The translations under genes were made by a program, and so were the position numbers. A stretch of DNA of 51,754 nt from Opitutia bacterium. GTDB taxonomy: Bacteria; Verrucomicrobiota; Verrucomicrobiia; Opitutales; Opitutaceae. Location of the stretch: NCBI GenBank assembly GCA_947474365.1, contig CANJIU010000069.1, positions 1 through 51,754 on the forward strand. The letters run 5' to 3'. Shown one piece after another: positions 46,001-51,537 of this stretch. The notes below the pieces were generated by a model. It saw only the letters and a list, made by a program, of their open reading frames with translations, made no database searches and was not told where the DNA came from. Position 1 is the stretch's first letter. Each line of letters opens with the position of its first letter.

Positions 46001-46087
46001 TTCCTGAAATTTGTAGCCGTCAGCGGATTCGACGCGGCGAAACCGTTCGCCTCGCTGGCGGAATTCGACGTGATTCCGGCCCAATGA
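43007..46087 (+). CDS. secreted glycoside hydrolase family 2 protein with C-terminal F5/8-type domain
   Basis: 1026 aa from GTG 43007, whose TG forms part of the upstream TGA (GTGA); a GTG at 42995 adds four residues. Signal peptide about 1-26 (FVCAITLVCASAAAA). Order: GH2 sugar-binding jelly roll (about 30-200), immunoglobulin-like domain, TIM barrel (about 290-560), then a galactose-binding-like F5/8 type C module (about 895-1020: HVIDGRANTLWHTSWEDN, YAVYTSENGRDWG). Candidate acid/base E405 (ALGNEFGG) and nucleophile E477 (LGHEIGQW) are in place. GH2 covers beta-galactosidase, beta-mannosidase and beta-glucuronidase; I cannot pick one. It belongs to a three-gene sugar unit, and the last domain probably binds polysaccharide. 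Confidence 0.93.
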   Translation: MNRRFIPVSFVCAITLVCASAAAAANELSLAGDWRFEIAGATAGAFARELTGTIRLPGTMDDAGLGPKNTKEPTLEGPYRNFDYAGPAWYQRTIEIPAAWQGKRVSLFLERCRWVTSVWLDDRFIGTQDSLSTPHLYDFGTSVAPGPHRLTICVDNTVKLNLGKFVSALFGGTWGNMNGIIGRIELTATPPVWIDGIQVYPDDSGKRARVTVNIGNATGREGRGTLEVGNKQVEVAWTTTGGYADVDVALGDAPQWDEFAPNLRELTVKLGEDRRTVRFGVRQFATQGTQLTLNGRPVFLRGTLECSVFPLTGCPPTDVASWARIYRILHSYGLNHMRFHSWCPPEAALAAADEAGIMLQVEGPQANVPAGADPARDAFIEAEYRRIVDTYGNHPSFCLMALGNEFGGKDELLTGWVEMLKQRDPRHLYTSASNNRQRTANRQFTVSPAGRGIPGAGTERDLRAVVAGDPHPILGHEIGQWMYYPDFNEMKKYRGVMAVRNFELIRDDLAKKGLLDLAPQYVQASGRFATLLYKEEIEVLLRTPGYAGFALLDLHDYPTQGTALIGPLDPFWDSKGFITPEKFRRFCSPTVPLLRMPKRTFSADEPLNATAELAHFAAADLDRAEPEWTITDTQNREIASGVLPPLHVRTGRLTTLGPINASLNRATATGKLKVTLRLRGTAFTNDWEIWVYPPKPAPQPPEGVVACSRWDEAKAALASGRKVIFFAGATTPANAMNGRFLPVFWSPVWFPTQKPNTMGLLCDPLHPLLALFPTEFHSNWQWYEVMQHSRLYVLDETPSAYRPLVQVIDNFARNHKLGLIFEGRAGGGRLLVCGVDLPALSAEPVARQLLTSVYAYVGSAKFAPEHELGAELLQNLFVPKYATRLQALGAQVRTDSSAREFPPEHVIDGRANTLWHTSWEDNARGFPHHLIVELPEPLRLAGLTCLPRQDHNPNGVIKEYAVYTSENGRDWGAPLAKGAFSRGDTLQTITFAHPVTTRFLKFVAVSGFDAAKPFASLAEFDVIPAQ

Positions 46088-46171
46088 GCCCGAAACCGGC
46101 CGATTGACGGGATAAACCGCCAGGTGTGGAGACACCGGGCACATCGACCGATCAATGACACCAAGTAGGGG

Positions 46172-46200
46172 TTGACACCCGGAGGCGCGACCGCGATTTT
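46172..46200 (+). promoter_or_regulatory. putative promoter for tRNA-His
   Basis: A consensus TTGACA (46172-46177) is followed after 17 bp by GATTTT (46195-46200), a poor match to TATAAT at three of six bases. It ends 13 bp before the mature tRNA 5' end, which is short for a transcription start plus leader, so a shifted -10 is possible. A small GGTGT/ACACC hairpin (46123-46136) lies between the GH2 stop and this site. Confidence 0.4.
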
Positions 46201-46213
46201 CGCCGACCCTTAC

Positions 46214-46291
46214 GGCGGTCATAGCTCAGTTGGTTAGAGCACAAGATTGTGAATCTTGGGGTCGCGGGTTCGAGTCCCGTTGGCCGCCCCA
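46214..46291 (+). tRNA. tRNA-His (GTG anticodon)
   Basis: Cloverleaf: G-1 at 46214; acceptor GCGGTCA (46215-46221) pairs with TGGCCGC (46281-46287), with one U-G pair; TA at 8-9; D arm GCTC/GAGC; anticodon loop with GTG in AAGATTGTGAATCTT; T arm GCGGG-TTCGAGT-CCCGT; discriminator C73 (46288), then encoded CCA (46289-46291). The G-1/C73 pair is the hallmark of bacterial tRNA-His. Accessory DNA begins immediately downstream, so the 3' end may have served as an integration site, although no repeat of it is visible in the window. Confidence 0.97.
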
Positions 46292-46712
46292 TTTTGATAA
46301 GCAACGAGTTAGGCGTTTTCATCGAATAGTGGCAACGCCCAGTGGCAACATGTGCACCGTTGTTTCAGGGTGTGCGCCATTGTTGGTCGTGCCCAAACCT
46401 TGCGCCAATCAGCTAAGCGCATTGCTGTGCTTCGCGGCGAAATGCGCGCGTTAGTTCGCTCTTTATTCGAAGAATAAAGAAGCGAAGAGGGTCAATCTGA
46501 CAGGAGCCGAATCCTGCAACCCATGAGGGGCGTTCGGCGATGCTGGCGGGGGCCTTTTGGAACCAGCCGCAATGACCTCAAGGCCCTCGGGCTCAACAAC
46601 GCGGAGCTCGTGACGCAAGACCGGACCGCGTCGTTGGTGAGGCCCACAATGCGGAGTTGCCCAAGCGCGTCTTGCATCTTGTGCTGACGACGCCCCAGAT
46701 GATTAACCTCGC
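46292..46712. other. 421-bp gap between tRNA-His and hsdR with two hairpins
   Basis: No intact gene is seen. Imperfect palindrome 1 (46413-46454) pairs CTAAGCGCATT with AATGCGCGCGTTAG, allowing a 3-nt bulge. Palindrome 2 is CTTTATTC (46461-46468), loop GAA, GAATAAAG (46472-46479), extended by CGCT/AGCG with one bulged A (46457-46484). A probable frameshifted gene end fills the last 190 bp (listed separately). Lower GC than the adjacent chromosome in the first half suggests acquired DNA. Confidence 0.5.
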
Positions 46713-46716
46713 ATGA
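46523..46716 (+). pseudogene. possible frameshifted remnant that ends in ATGA overlap with hsdR
   Basis: One frame gives a protein-like stretch (TSRNDLKALGLNNAELVTQ) and then degenerates. Another frame picks up VVGEAHNAELPKRVLHLVLT and ends in a TGA at 46714-46716 that overlaps the ATG of hsdR. The two fit end to end if one indel occurred near 46625. The overlap suggests it was once the coupled upstream gene of hsdR. I do not recognise the family; the reading is uncertain. Confidence 0.3.
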
Positions 46717-49274
46717 ACAAGAAAGACCTCAGCGAGCGCGACGTCTGCACCAAGTTCATCACCCCTGCCATTCAGGCGGCAGGTTGGCAGCAGCATCAGT
46801 TTCGTGAAGAGGTGAAATTGACGAAGGGGCGCGTCATTGTTCGCGGTCAGATCGCGACACGCATTGAGAACCCCGACGCCAAGGGTGGCCCGAAGCGCGC
46901 CGACTACGTTTTCTATGGCCTGCCCAATCTCCCGCTCGCCGTGCTAGAGGCAAAGCGGAACATCTTCGAGATCGGCCACGGTTTGCAGCAAGCTCTCGTC
47001 TACGCCGAGATGTTGGATGCGCCTTTTGCCATCAGTTCCAACGGCGACGGCTTCCTCATCCATGACCGCACCGGCATCACTCAGCCAATTTCTTGGGAAG
47101 TGGCCCTCGATCATTTCCCGACCTGCGATGAGCTGTGGGCCATCTACCAGCAATGGAAGCAGCTCTCAAAACCCGAGGAATTGAGCCTCATTGCCCAGCC
47201 CTACCACATCGACTCCACCGATAAGGAGGCGCATTACTACCAGAAGGTTGCCATCAACCGCACAGTCCAGGCCATCGCTCAGGGCGTTCAGCGCATCCTG
47301 CTCGTCATGGCCACCGGCACTGGCAAGACCTACACCGCGTTTCAAATCATCTGGCGGCTCTGGAAGTCGAAGACCAAAAAACGCATCCTCTTCCTCGCTG
47401 ATCGCAACATTCTTGTCGATCAGACCATCCAGCAGGACTTCGCCCCGTTTGGGGAGAACATGCACAAGATCGCCAACCGCGAAGTGAAGAAGAACTATGA
47501 GATCTATCTGTGCCTCTACCAGGCGGTCACCGGAAAAGAGGAATGGAAGCAAATCTACAAACAGTTCCCCGCCGACTTCTTCGATCTCATCGTGATCGAC
47601 GAGTGTCATCGCGGCAGCGCCGATGAAGACTCCGCCTGGCGTGACATTCTCGACTACTTCACATCTGCCACCCACATCGGGCTCACCGCCACGCCCACTG
47701 AAACGAAGGATGTTTCAAACGAGCATTACTTCGGCAAGCCGCTCTACACCTACTCCCTGCGGCAGGGCATCGCCGATGGTTTCCTCGCTCCCTACAAAGT
47801 CATTCGCGTGGTGACCGATGTCGATGCGCTCGGTTACACGCCGGAGAAAGGGAAGACGGACAAGTCCGGCCAAGTCGTCGAGCAACGACAATACAACACC
47901 AAGGACTACGACCGGAACCTCATCCTCACCAAGCGCACTGAGTTCGTCGCCAAGCGGGTTTGGGAATACCTCCAGGCTACCGACCCGATGGCCAAGACGA
48001 TTGTCTTCTGCGATGACCAGCCGCACGCAGAGCGGATGCGGCAGGAATTGGTAAAGCTCATCCCCGAAGCCGCCAGCAACCGCCGTTACGTCGTTCGCAT
48101 CACGGGTGACGATACCGAGGGCAAAGCCCAGCTCTCCTACTTCATCGACAACGACGAGCCCTTCCCAGTCATTGCCACCACGTCGAAGCTCCTCGCGACC
48201 GGCGTCGATGCCAAGACCTGCAAGCTCATCGTCCTCGATCAAAACATCGAGTCCATGACCCAGTTCAAACAGATCATTGGGCGCGGCACACGTATCCGTG
48301 AAGACTACGGCAAGCTCTTCTTCACCATTATGGATTTCAAAGGGGCCACCCGCCTCTTTCAGGACAAGAAATTCGATGGCGACCCCGTCATGGTTTACGA
48401 GCCGAAGCCCGACGAACCCATCGTCCCGCCAGATGATGGCGACACCGGGAGCAGCGTGGTTGGTGAAGACCCGACTCCCTACGGCTCTGACGACGGTGCA
48501 CGCGACGATGGTGACGAAGGGAACGACACGGACGGCGGCACCACTGGTGGCCGCATCCGCTATGTCCTCGACGATGTTGCCGTGGGCCGGGGCGTCGAGC
48601 GTGCCAGCTATCTGGACGAACACGGCAAACTCATCACCGAGGACTACCGCGTCTATCTCAAGGACGACATCCAGAAAACCCTCCGCCAGCAATTCACCAG
48701 CCTCGACAATTTCCTCCTTCGTTGGAATGACGCGGACCGAAAACAGGCCGTCATCGACGAACTGAAGGAGCACGGCATCCCGCTTTCCATCCTCTCTCAG
48801 GCCGTGCCGAATGGCGGAGAACTCGACGTGTTCGATCTCGTCGCCCACATCGCCTTTGATGCCAAGCCACTCACCCGCAAGGAGCGGGCGGAGAAGGTGA
48901 AAAAGCGAAACTACTTCGCCAAATACGGTGACCAAGCCCGCGCGGTTCTCGAAGCCCTGCTGGAGAAGTATGCCGACCATGGCATCGTCGATGAACATTG
49001 GAACACGCGTGCCGTCGGCCAACGTTTCCTTTGGAAAAATCTTGACGCGCATCTTCGGAGTTTGCTCCAAAAGCGGATTACTTCCCGTCATGGCGAAACG
49101 CAGGAGCGTCTTGCCTCCGACTACGTCCGTCTCAAGAGCCTGGGTGCCGACAGTGACCGTCAACGGGCGGTCCAACGGCACATCTCGGCCGCCGTCGGGA
49201 TCGGGCACTGTGTAGTCGTGCAGCGTGTAAGTGCGAATTTCAGACATCGCGACAACCTCAGCGGATTTCTTTGA
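46713..49274 (+). CDS. hsdR: type I restriction endonuclease R subunit (EcoEI-like), C-terminus replaced
   Basis: 853 aa as read. Nuclease domain with ADY (63-65) and EAK (79-81), the PD-(D/E)xK-type residues. DEAD-box-like motor: Walker A ATGTGKT (200-206), DECH (296-299), LTATPT and the QIIGRGTRIRED arginine-finger motif. An acidic linker (about 570-620, many Asp and Gly) follows, and the EcoEI-type C-terminal region begins near 690. Native similarity appears to stop after YADHGIVD (about 759-766). The remaining ~85 residues are the antisense of a minus-strand gene, so the protein has lost its normal end. No hsdM or hsdS is in the window, so this is an orphan and may not function. Confidence 0.85.
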   Translation: MNKKDLSERDVCTKFITPAIQAAGWQQHQFREEVKLTKGRVIVRGQIATRIENPDAKGGPKRADYVFYGLPNLPLAVLEAKRNIFEIGHGLQQALVYAEMLDAPFAISSNGDGFLIHDRTGITQPISWEVALDHFPTCDELWAIYQQWKQLSKPEELSLIAQPYHIDSTDKEAHYYQKVAINRTVQAIAQGVQRILLVMATGTGKTYTAFQIIWRLWKSKTKKRILFLADRNILVDQTIQQDFAPFGENMHKIANREVKKNYEIYLCLYQAVTGKEEWKQIYKQFPADFFDLIVIDECHRGSADEDSAWRDILDYFTSATHIGLTATPTETKDVSNEHYFGKPLYTYSLRQGIADGFLAPYKVIRVVTDVDALGYTPEKGKTDKSGQVVEQRQYNTKDYDRNLILTKRTEFVAKRVWEYLQATDPMAKTIVFCDDQPHAERMRQELVKLIPEAASNRRYVVRITGDDTEGKAQLSYFIDNDEPFPVIATTSKLLATGVDAKTCKLIVLDQNIESMTQFKQIIGRGTRIREDYGKLFFTIMDFKGATRLFQDKKFDGDPVMVYEPKPDEPIVPPDDGDTGSSVVGEDPTPYGSDDGARDDGDEGNDTDGGTTGGRIRYVLDDVAVGRGVERASYLDEHGKLITEDYRVYLKDDIQKTLRQQFTSLDNFLLRWNDADRKQAVIDELKEHGIPLSILSQAVPNGGELDVFDLVAHIAFDAKPLTRKERAEKVKKRNYFAKYGDQARAVLEALLEKYADHGIVDEHWNTRAVGQRFLWKNLDAHLRSLLQKRITSRHGETQERLASDYVRLKSLGADSDRQRAVQRHISAAVGIGHCVVVQRVSANFRHRDNLSGFL
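48985..49247 (-). pseudogene. truncated hypothetical gene, fused tail-to-tail with hsdR
   Basis: Starts at ATG 49247 with MSEIRTYTLHDYTVPDPDGG and is protein-like for about 80 residues (TVTVGTQALETDVVGGKTLL, FAMTGSNPLLEQTPKMRV). After about FPKETLADGT the frame passes straight into the antisense of hsdR without a stop, so its true 3' end is missing. The left boundary here is approximate. It follows a 51-aa gene by 10 bp on the same strand. I do not recognise the family. Confidence 0.6.
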
Positions 49275-49413
49275 TGCTGCTGAACCGGCAGCCGGGATTC
49301 GATTGCTCCCAAATTTGCTTGGCGGCGCTCGAGCTGGCCGCTGTGACAACCGCCTTGTGGAGCGTGCTATCGCTGGAGTTCTTAAGGTTGAACGTGATTT
49401 CGTATTTTTTCAT
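49258..49413 (-). CDS. small hypothetical protein, 51 aa
   Basis: 51 aa from ATG 49413: MKKYEITFNLKNSSDSTLHK, then AVVTAASSSAAKQIWEQSNPG and a C-terminal CRFSSIKEIR. The composition (many Ser, Lys, Thr) differs from the arginine-rich antisense frames of this genome, which supports it as a real gene. A longer frame upstream is not protein-like. It is followed after 10 bp by the truncated MSEIRTYTL gene on the same strand, apparently an operon. Family is not recognised; such small beta-alpha proteins with KKYEITF starts occur next to phage or plasmid genes, by impression only. Confidence 0.6.
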   Translation of the reverse strand: MKKYEITFNLKNSSDSTLHKAVVTAASSSAAKQIWEQSNPGCRFSSIKEIR

Positions 49414-49590
49414 GGGTTCGCAGTTGCTGCGGGAGCGCACATGAGGGCTTCGGGTTAGTAGTTGTGAAAACGCCTCACCGGCTAAGCAGCGCGTCCTTGT
49501 CCAGCGACGGCAGCGACAGACGTAAGGCGGTGCCGTTTCGAAGCATGGTGTCCAGAGTTCAAATTCGGAGGGCAAATTCGTCAACGGAAA

Positions 49591-49636
49591 ACATGGCCTA
49601 TAGGACATGGCCGATAGTCTACGGCCCTGATAAAAT
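49591..49636 (+). promoter_or_regulatory. tandem C-box-like repeats and -10 element before XRE regulator
   Basis: Direct 13-mers ACATGGCCTATAG (49591-49603) and ACATGGCCGATAG (49605-49617) recur with a 14-bp period and run into TCTACGGCC, which makes GGCCG/CGGCC arms around 49609-49626. TATAG/ATAGTC cores and GGAC resemble controller-protein C-boxes. A TAAAAT (49631-49636) fits a -10 only 8 bp before the ATG at 49645, so the transcript may be leaderless, as is common for C genes. Confidence 0.45.
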
Positions 49637-49644
49637 CATGGACC

Positions 49645-49875
49645 ATGCCAGCGAAGCCCGCCACGCCCCAACGCCTCTTTGGCGAGGTCGTGCGCGTGGA
49701 GCGTCTGCGCCAAAAGTTGTCCCAAGAGGAATTGGCTCACCGCAGCGAACTCAGCACGGCTTTCATGAGCCACGTCGAACGGGGAACGAAAACAGTGTCC
49801 CTTGAAACTATCGCAAAGCTCGCCAAAGGCCTCGGCGTCAAAGGCGGTTCACTTTTGCTCGACGCCGGGATTTGA
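49645..49875 (+). CDS. XRE-family HTH regulator, controller-protein-like
   Basis: 76 aa, nearly all one helix-turn-helix domain (about 12-68): FGEVVRVERLRQKLSQEELA, HRSELSTAFMSHVERGTKTV, SLETIAKLAKGLGVK. Size and the sequence around the recognition helix (STAFMSHVERGTK..SLETIAKLA) recall restriction-modification controller (C) proteins, which are about 80 aa and read RTYIS.IERG..N.SL..I..IA. C-box-like repeats stand upstream. No methyltransferase or partner restriction gene is next to it, only the damaged hsdR. General small XRE repressors of mobile elements look similar, so the C-protein call is tentative. Its last 27 bp overlap the convergent gene. Confidence 0.8.
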   Translation: MPAKPATPQRLFGEVVRVERLRQKLSQEELAHRSELSTAFMSHVERGTKTVSLETIAKLAKGLGVKGGSLLLDAGI

Positions 49876-50154
49876 GGGTGGTCCCCGTAGTCGGTTGTTG
49901 CCGGCGTTCGTTAACTTCCAAACCGCCCACGCGTCGGCTGCCGAAACGTCCCTGCCGAGTTTGGCCTCGGCCACGACGAGGGCCGCCCTGCGTTCGGGTC
50001 TGCTCAGACTGTTCCACCAAGCCATGCCGATTTTTTCGTCGCAGGTGGGCGCGCGTTGGGCCGGAGGCGTCGCCGGGGCGCTCTCGAGCATAACCGTTCG
50101 CCGGATACTGCTTTCGCCCGTCACAGATGCGAAGGTCTCCTCGTGCTTCTTCAT
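49849..50154 (-). CDS. small hypothetical protein, 101 aa
   Basis: 101 aa from ATG 50154 (MKKHEETFASVTGESSIRRT). The core reads MAWWNSLSRPERRAALVVAE followed by AADAWAVWK, a pattern I associate with small accessory proteins on mobile DNA in this phylum. Function is unknown. It is 5 bp downstream of the 97-aa gene, so they form an operon. Its 3' end overlaps the XRE gene on the opposite strand by 27 bp. The N-terminal half is Thr/Ser rich and the C-terminus is Gly/Pro/Asn rich. Confidence 0.6.
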   Translation of the reverse strand: MKKHEETFASVTGESSIRRTVMLESAPATPPAQRAPTCDEKIGMAWWNSLSRPERRAALVVAEAKLGRDVSAADAWAVWKLTNAGNNRLRGPPSNPGVEQK

Positions 50155-50159
50155 GAAAT

Positions 50160-50453
50160 TTAGTAGTCCTCTGGCAGCAGCACGCACGTGGATGAGCGGT
50201 CGGCCTCGGTGATGATCCAGAATCGCACGCCTGCGCGGGATCGATAGACCGACAGCACGCGAAACCCAAGACGGCAGGCCTCGTCGTTGGCGTTCCTGTC
50301 CTCGGGGCAGACGTCGCCCCAATCATGGGCGACGTGGCGGTGAAGTGCGGCCAACATTTCGTCATGTGGAACCTGAGCGAATGCGCCGAGAGTGGTCACG
50401 AGTCTTCCCAGTTTCAATGGCTGCGGGTTCGCGAGGTTCGTTGGAGTAGGCAT
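50160..50453 (-). CDS. small hypothetical protein of mobile-element type, 97 aa
   Basis: 97 aa. The layout LVTTLGAFAQVPHDEMLAAL - HVAHDWGDVCPEDRNANDEA - GFRVLSVYRSR - WIITEADRSSTCVLLPEDY matches, by recall, a short uncharacterised family often annotated as plasmid-related and found on integrative elements across Proteobacteria and other phyla. The TEADRS..LLPEDY end is the clearest mark. Cytoplasmic; no catalytic motif is known. It starts a two-gene unit with the 101-aa gene. It supports the view that 46.3-50.5 kb is acquired DNA. Confidence 0.75.
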   Translation of the reverse strand: MPTPTNLANPQPLKLGRLVTTLGAFAQVPHDEMLAALHRHVAHDWGDVCPEDRNANDEACRLGFRVLSVYRSRAGVRFWIITEADRSSTCVLLPEDY

Positions 50454-50917
50454 CGGCTTTACTCAGAATCTGCGGACCGACCGCATTTCTGCGCTGCTGC
50501 TCTGCGCGCAACGATGCCCTCGCCCATGGCGTTCGTTCCAACGAGCGCCGCCTAACTGCGCCGACCCCGCAATGAGCATGAACTCGATAATTGACGGTAA
50601 GGGGGCTCCTCTAATCAGGGTAAATGATGGAAGAAGTCGGCGGTCCATCAAATACCGTGATCAGCCACAGCTCGCTGGAGCGGGAATATGGGCGCTTCGA
50701 ATCGCTCTGGCCATGGGCAATCCTGTCTGGGTCGGCCGTTTCTTTATCCTTCGATTTAGAAACGCCTCCTTTCGTGGTGCACCCTATTCGTCGTAATCAT
50801 TGATCGCGTCAGGTCCAACGCACCGTGATCGCACTGTGACCTTGGGACTGCCAGGCCACACTTGCGCACATGAATTTTCCCTTGCCGCGCAGCCCCGTCC
50901 GCGACCTTCTCACTCCA
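50454..50917. other. 464-bp gap upstream of the fluoride riboswitch
   Basis: Contains at most one small open frame (listed separately). A GCCTAAC heptamer at 50550-50556 is read as GTTAGGC on the other strand, which is the direction of the small genes. I see no promoter consensus strong enough to name and no similarity to known RNA. Confidence 0.4.
50624..50803 (+). CDS. possible small open frame, 59 aa
   Basis: Begins with two ATGs (50624 and 50627) and reads MEEVGGPSNTVISHSSLERE, then YGRFESLWPWAILSGS and a C-terminal ETPPFVVHPIRRNH. The amino-acid makeup is balanced, unlike the arginine-rich antisense frames, so it could be a gene or the end of one. No good ribosome binding site is visible and I know of no family. 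Weak call. Confidence 0.25.
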   Translation: MMEEVGGPSNTVISHSSLEREYGRFESLWPWAILSGSAVSLSFDLETPPFVVHPIRRNH

Positions 50918-50990
50918 ACGGTAATGGATTTCTGCCGTCCCGATTCCCGGGAAAACCGCCTGACGCAAGTCGGTGCTGATGATTCCTACT
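50918..50990 (+). promoter_or_regulatory. fluoride riboswitch (crcB RNA motif)
   Basis: Key parts occur in order: ACGG-TAATGG followed by CTG-CCGT (pairing ACGG/CCGT), AAAACCGCC, a hairpin TGAC-GCAA-GTCGG, and the conserved CTGATGATTCCTAC at the 3' side, whose GATTCC pairs with GGATTT near the 5' side except for one U-U. This fits the known fluoride-sensing motif. It lies 25 bp before crcB, so fluoride should turn that gene on. Confidence 0.88.
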
Positions 50991-51015
50991 GCGAACCAAC
51001 GCACGAGGAAAAATC

Positions 51016-51414
51016 ATGACCCAATATCTCTGGATAGCACTCGGTAGCAGTCTCGGTGGCATTGCACGTTTTGCACTCTCCGGCCTCATCGCCCACCGGT
51101 TCGGCGATACGTTTCCGTGGGGCACCTTGTTCATCAATGTCTCCGGGTCCTTCGTCATCGGTTTCTTCGCCACCCTCACCGATCCAGGCGGTCGCATTAT
51201 CGTCGGCGGAACGATGCGGCAGTTCGTAATGACCGGACTACTCGGCGGCTACACGACGTATTCCTCGTTTAGCCTGCAAACGTTCGCGCTCGTCCGGGAG
51301 GGCGAATGGCTCCGCGCGGGAGCCAATTCTTTCAGCACGTTCGCGATCTGTTTCCTCGCCGTGTGGCTCGGCCATCTCTGCGCCGCATGGCTCAACACCT
51401 TGAAAGGCTCCTGA
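51016..51414 (+). CDS. crcB: fluoride channel CrcB/Fluc
   Basis: 132 aa with four membrane helices (LWIALGSSLGGIARFALSGL; FPWGTLFINVSGSFVIGFFA; FVMTGLLGGYTTYSSFSLQT; STFAICFLAVWLGHLCAAWL). Conserved residues include the GGIARF motif, Asn in TLFINVSGS and the GGYTTYSSFS stretch that lines the pore. It forms a dual-topology dimer that exports fluoride. A Shine-Dalgarno GAGGA sits at 51005-51009 before ATG 51016. Riboswitch control is upstream; the pair is a normal fluoride-resistance unit. Confidence 0.97.
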   Translation: MTQYLWIALGSSLGGIARFALSGLIAHRFGDTFPWGTLFINVSGSFVIGFFATLTDPGGRIIVGGTMRQFVMTGLLGGYTTYSSFSLQTFALVREGEWLRAGANSFSTFAICFLAVWLGHLCAAWLNTLKGS

Positions 51415-51537
51415 CCCGTGATCCTCTCCGCAGGCTGAGCCAACTATTGGAGTTCGGCGCGTATTTGCTGCCTTGACGTTAAGGCACCACGCCATCGCGC
51501 CGCAGGCCTGGCATCCGTCACGGTTTCAGTCCGGCGT

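Noticed and set aside
47715..49247. Minus-strand frame of about 500 codons across hsdR
   Set aside because: Only the first ~80 residues look like protein; the remainder is antisense of the helicase motor of HsdR.
49464..49805. Plus-strand frame overlapping the XRE regulator
   Set aside because: Composition is that of a shadow frame, and the overlapping XRE gene is convincing.
46308..50556. Integron interpretation from GTTAGGC (46308-46314) and GCCTAAC (50550-50556) plus the palindrome at 46413
   Set aside because: The arms do not fit the attC consensus (AAG in place of AAC), there is no integrase, and heptamers of this kind are expected by chance in 4 kb.
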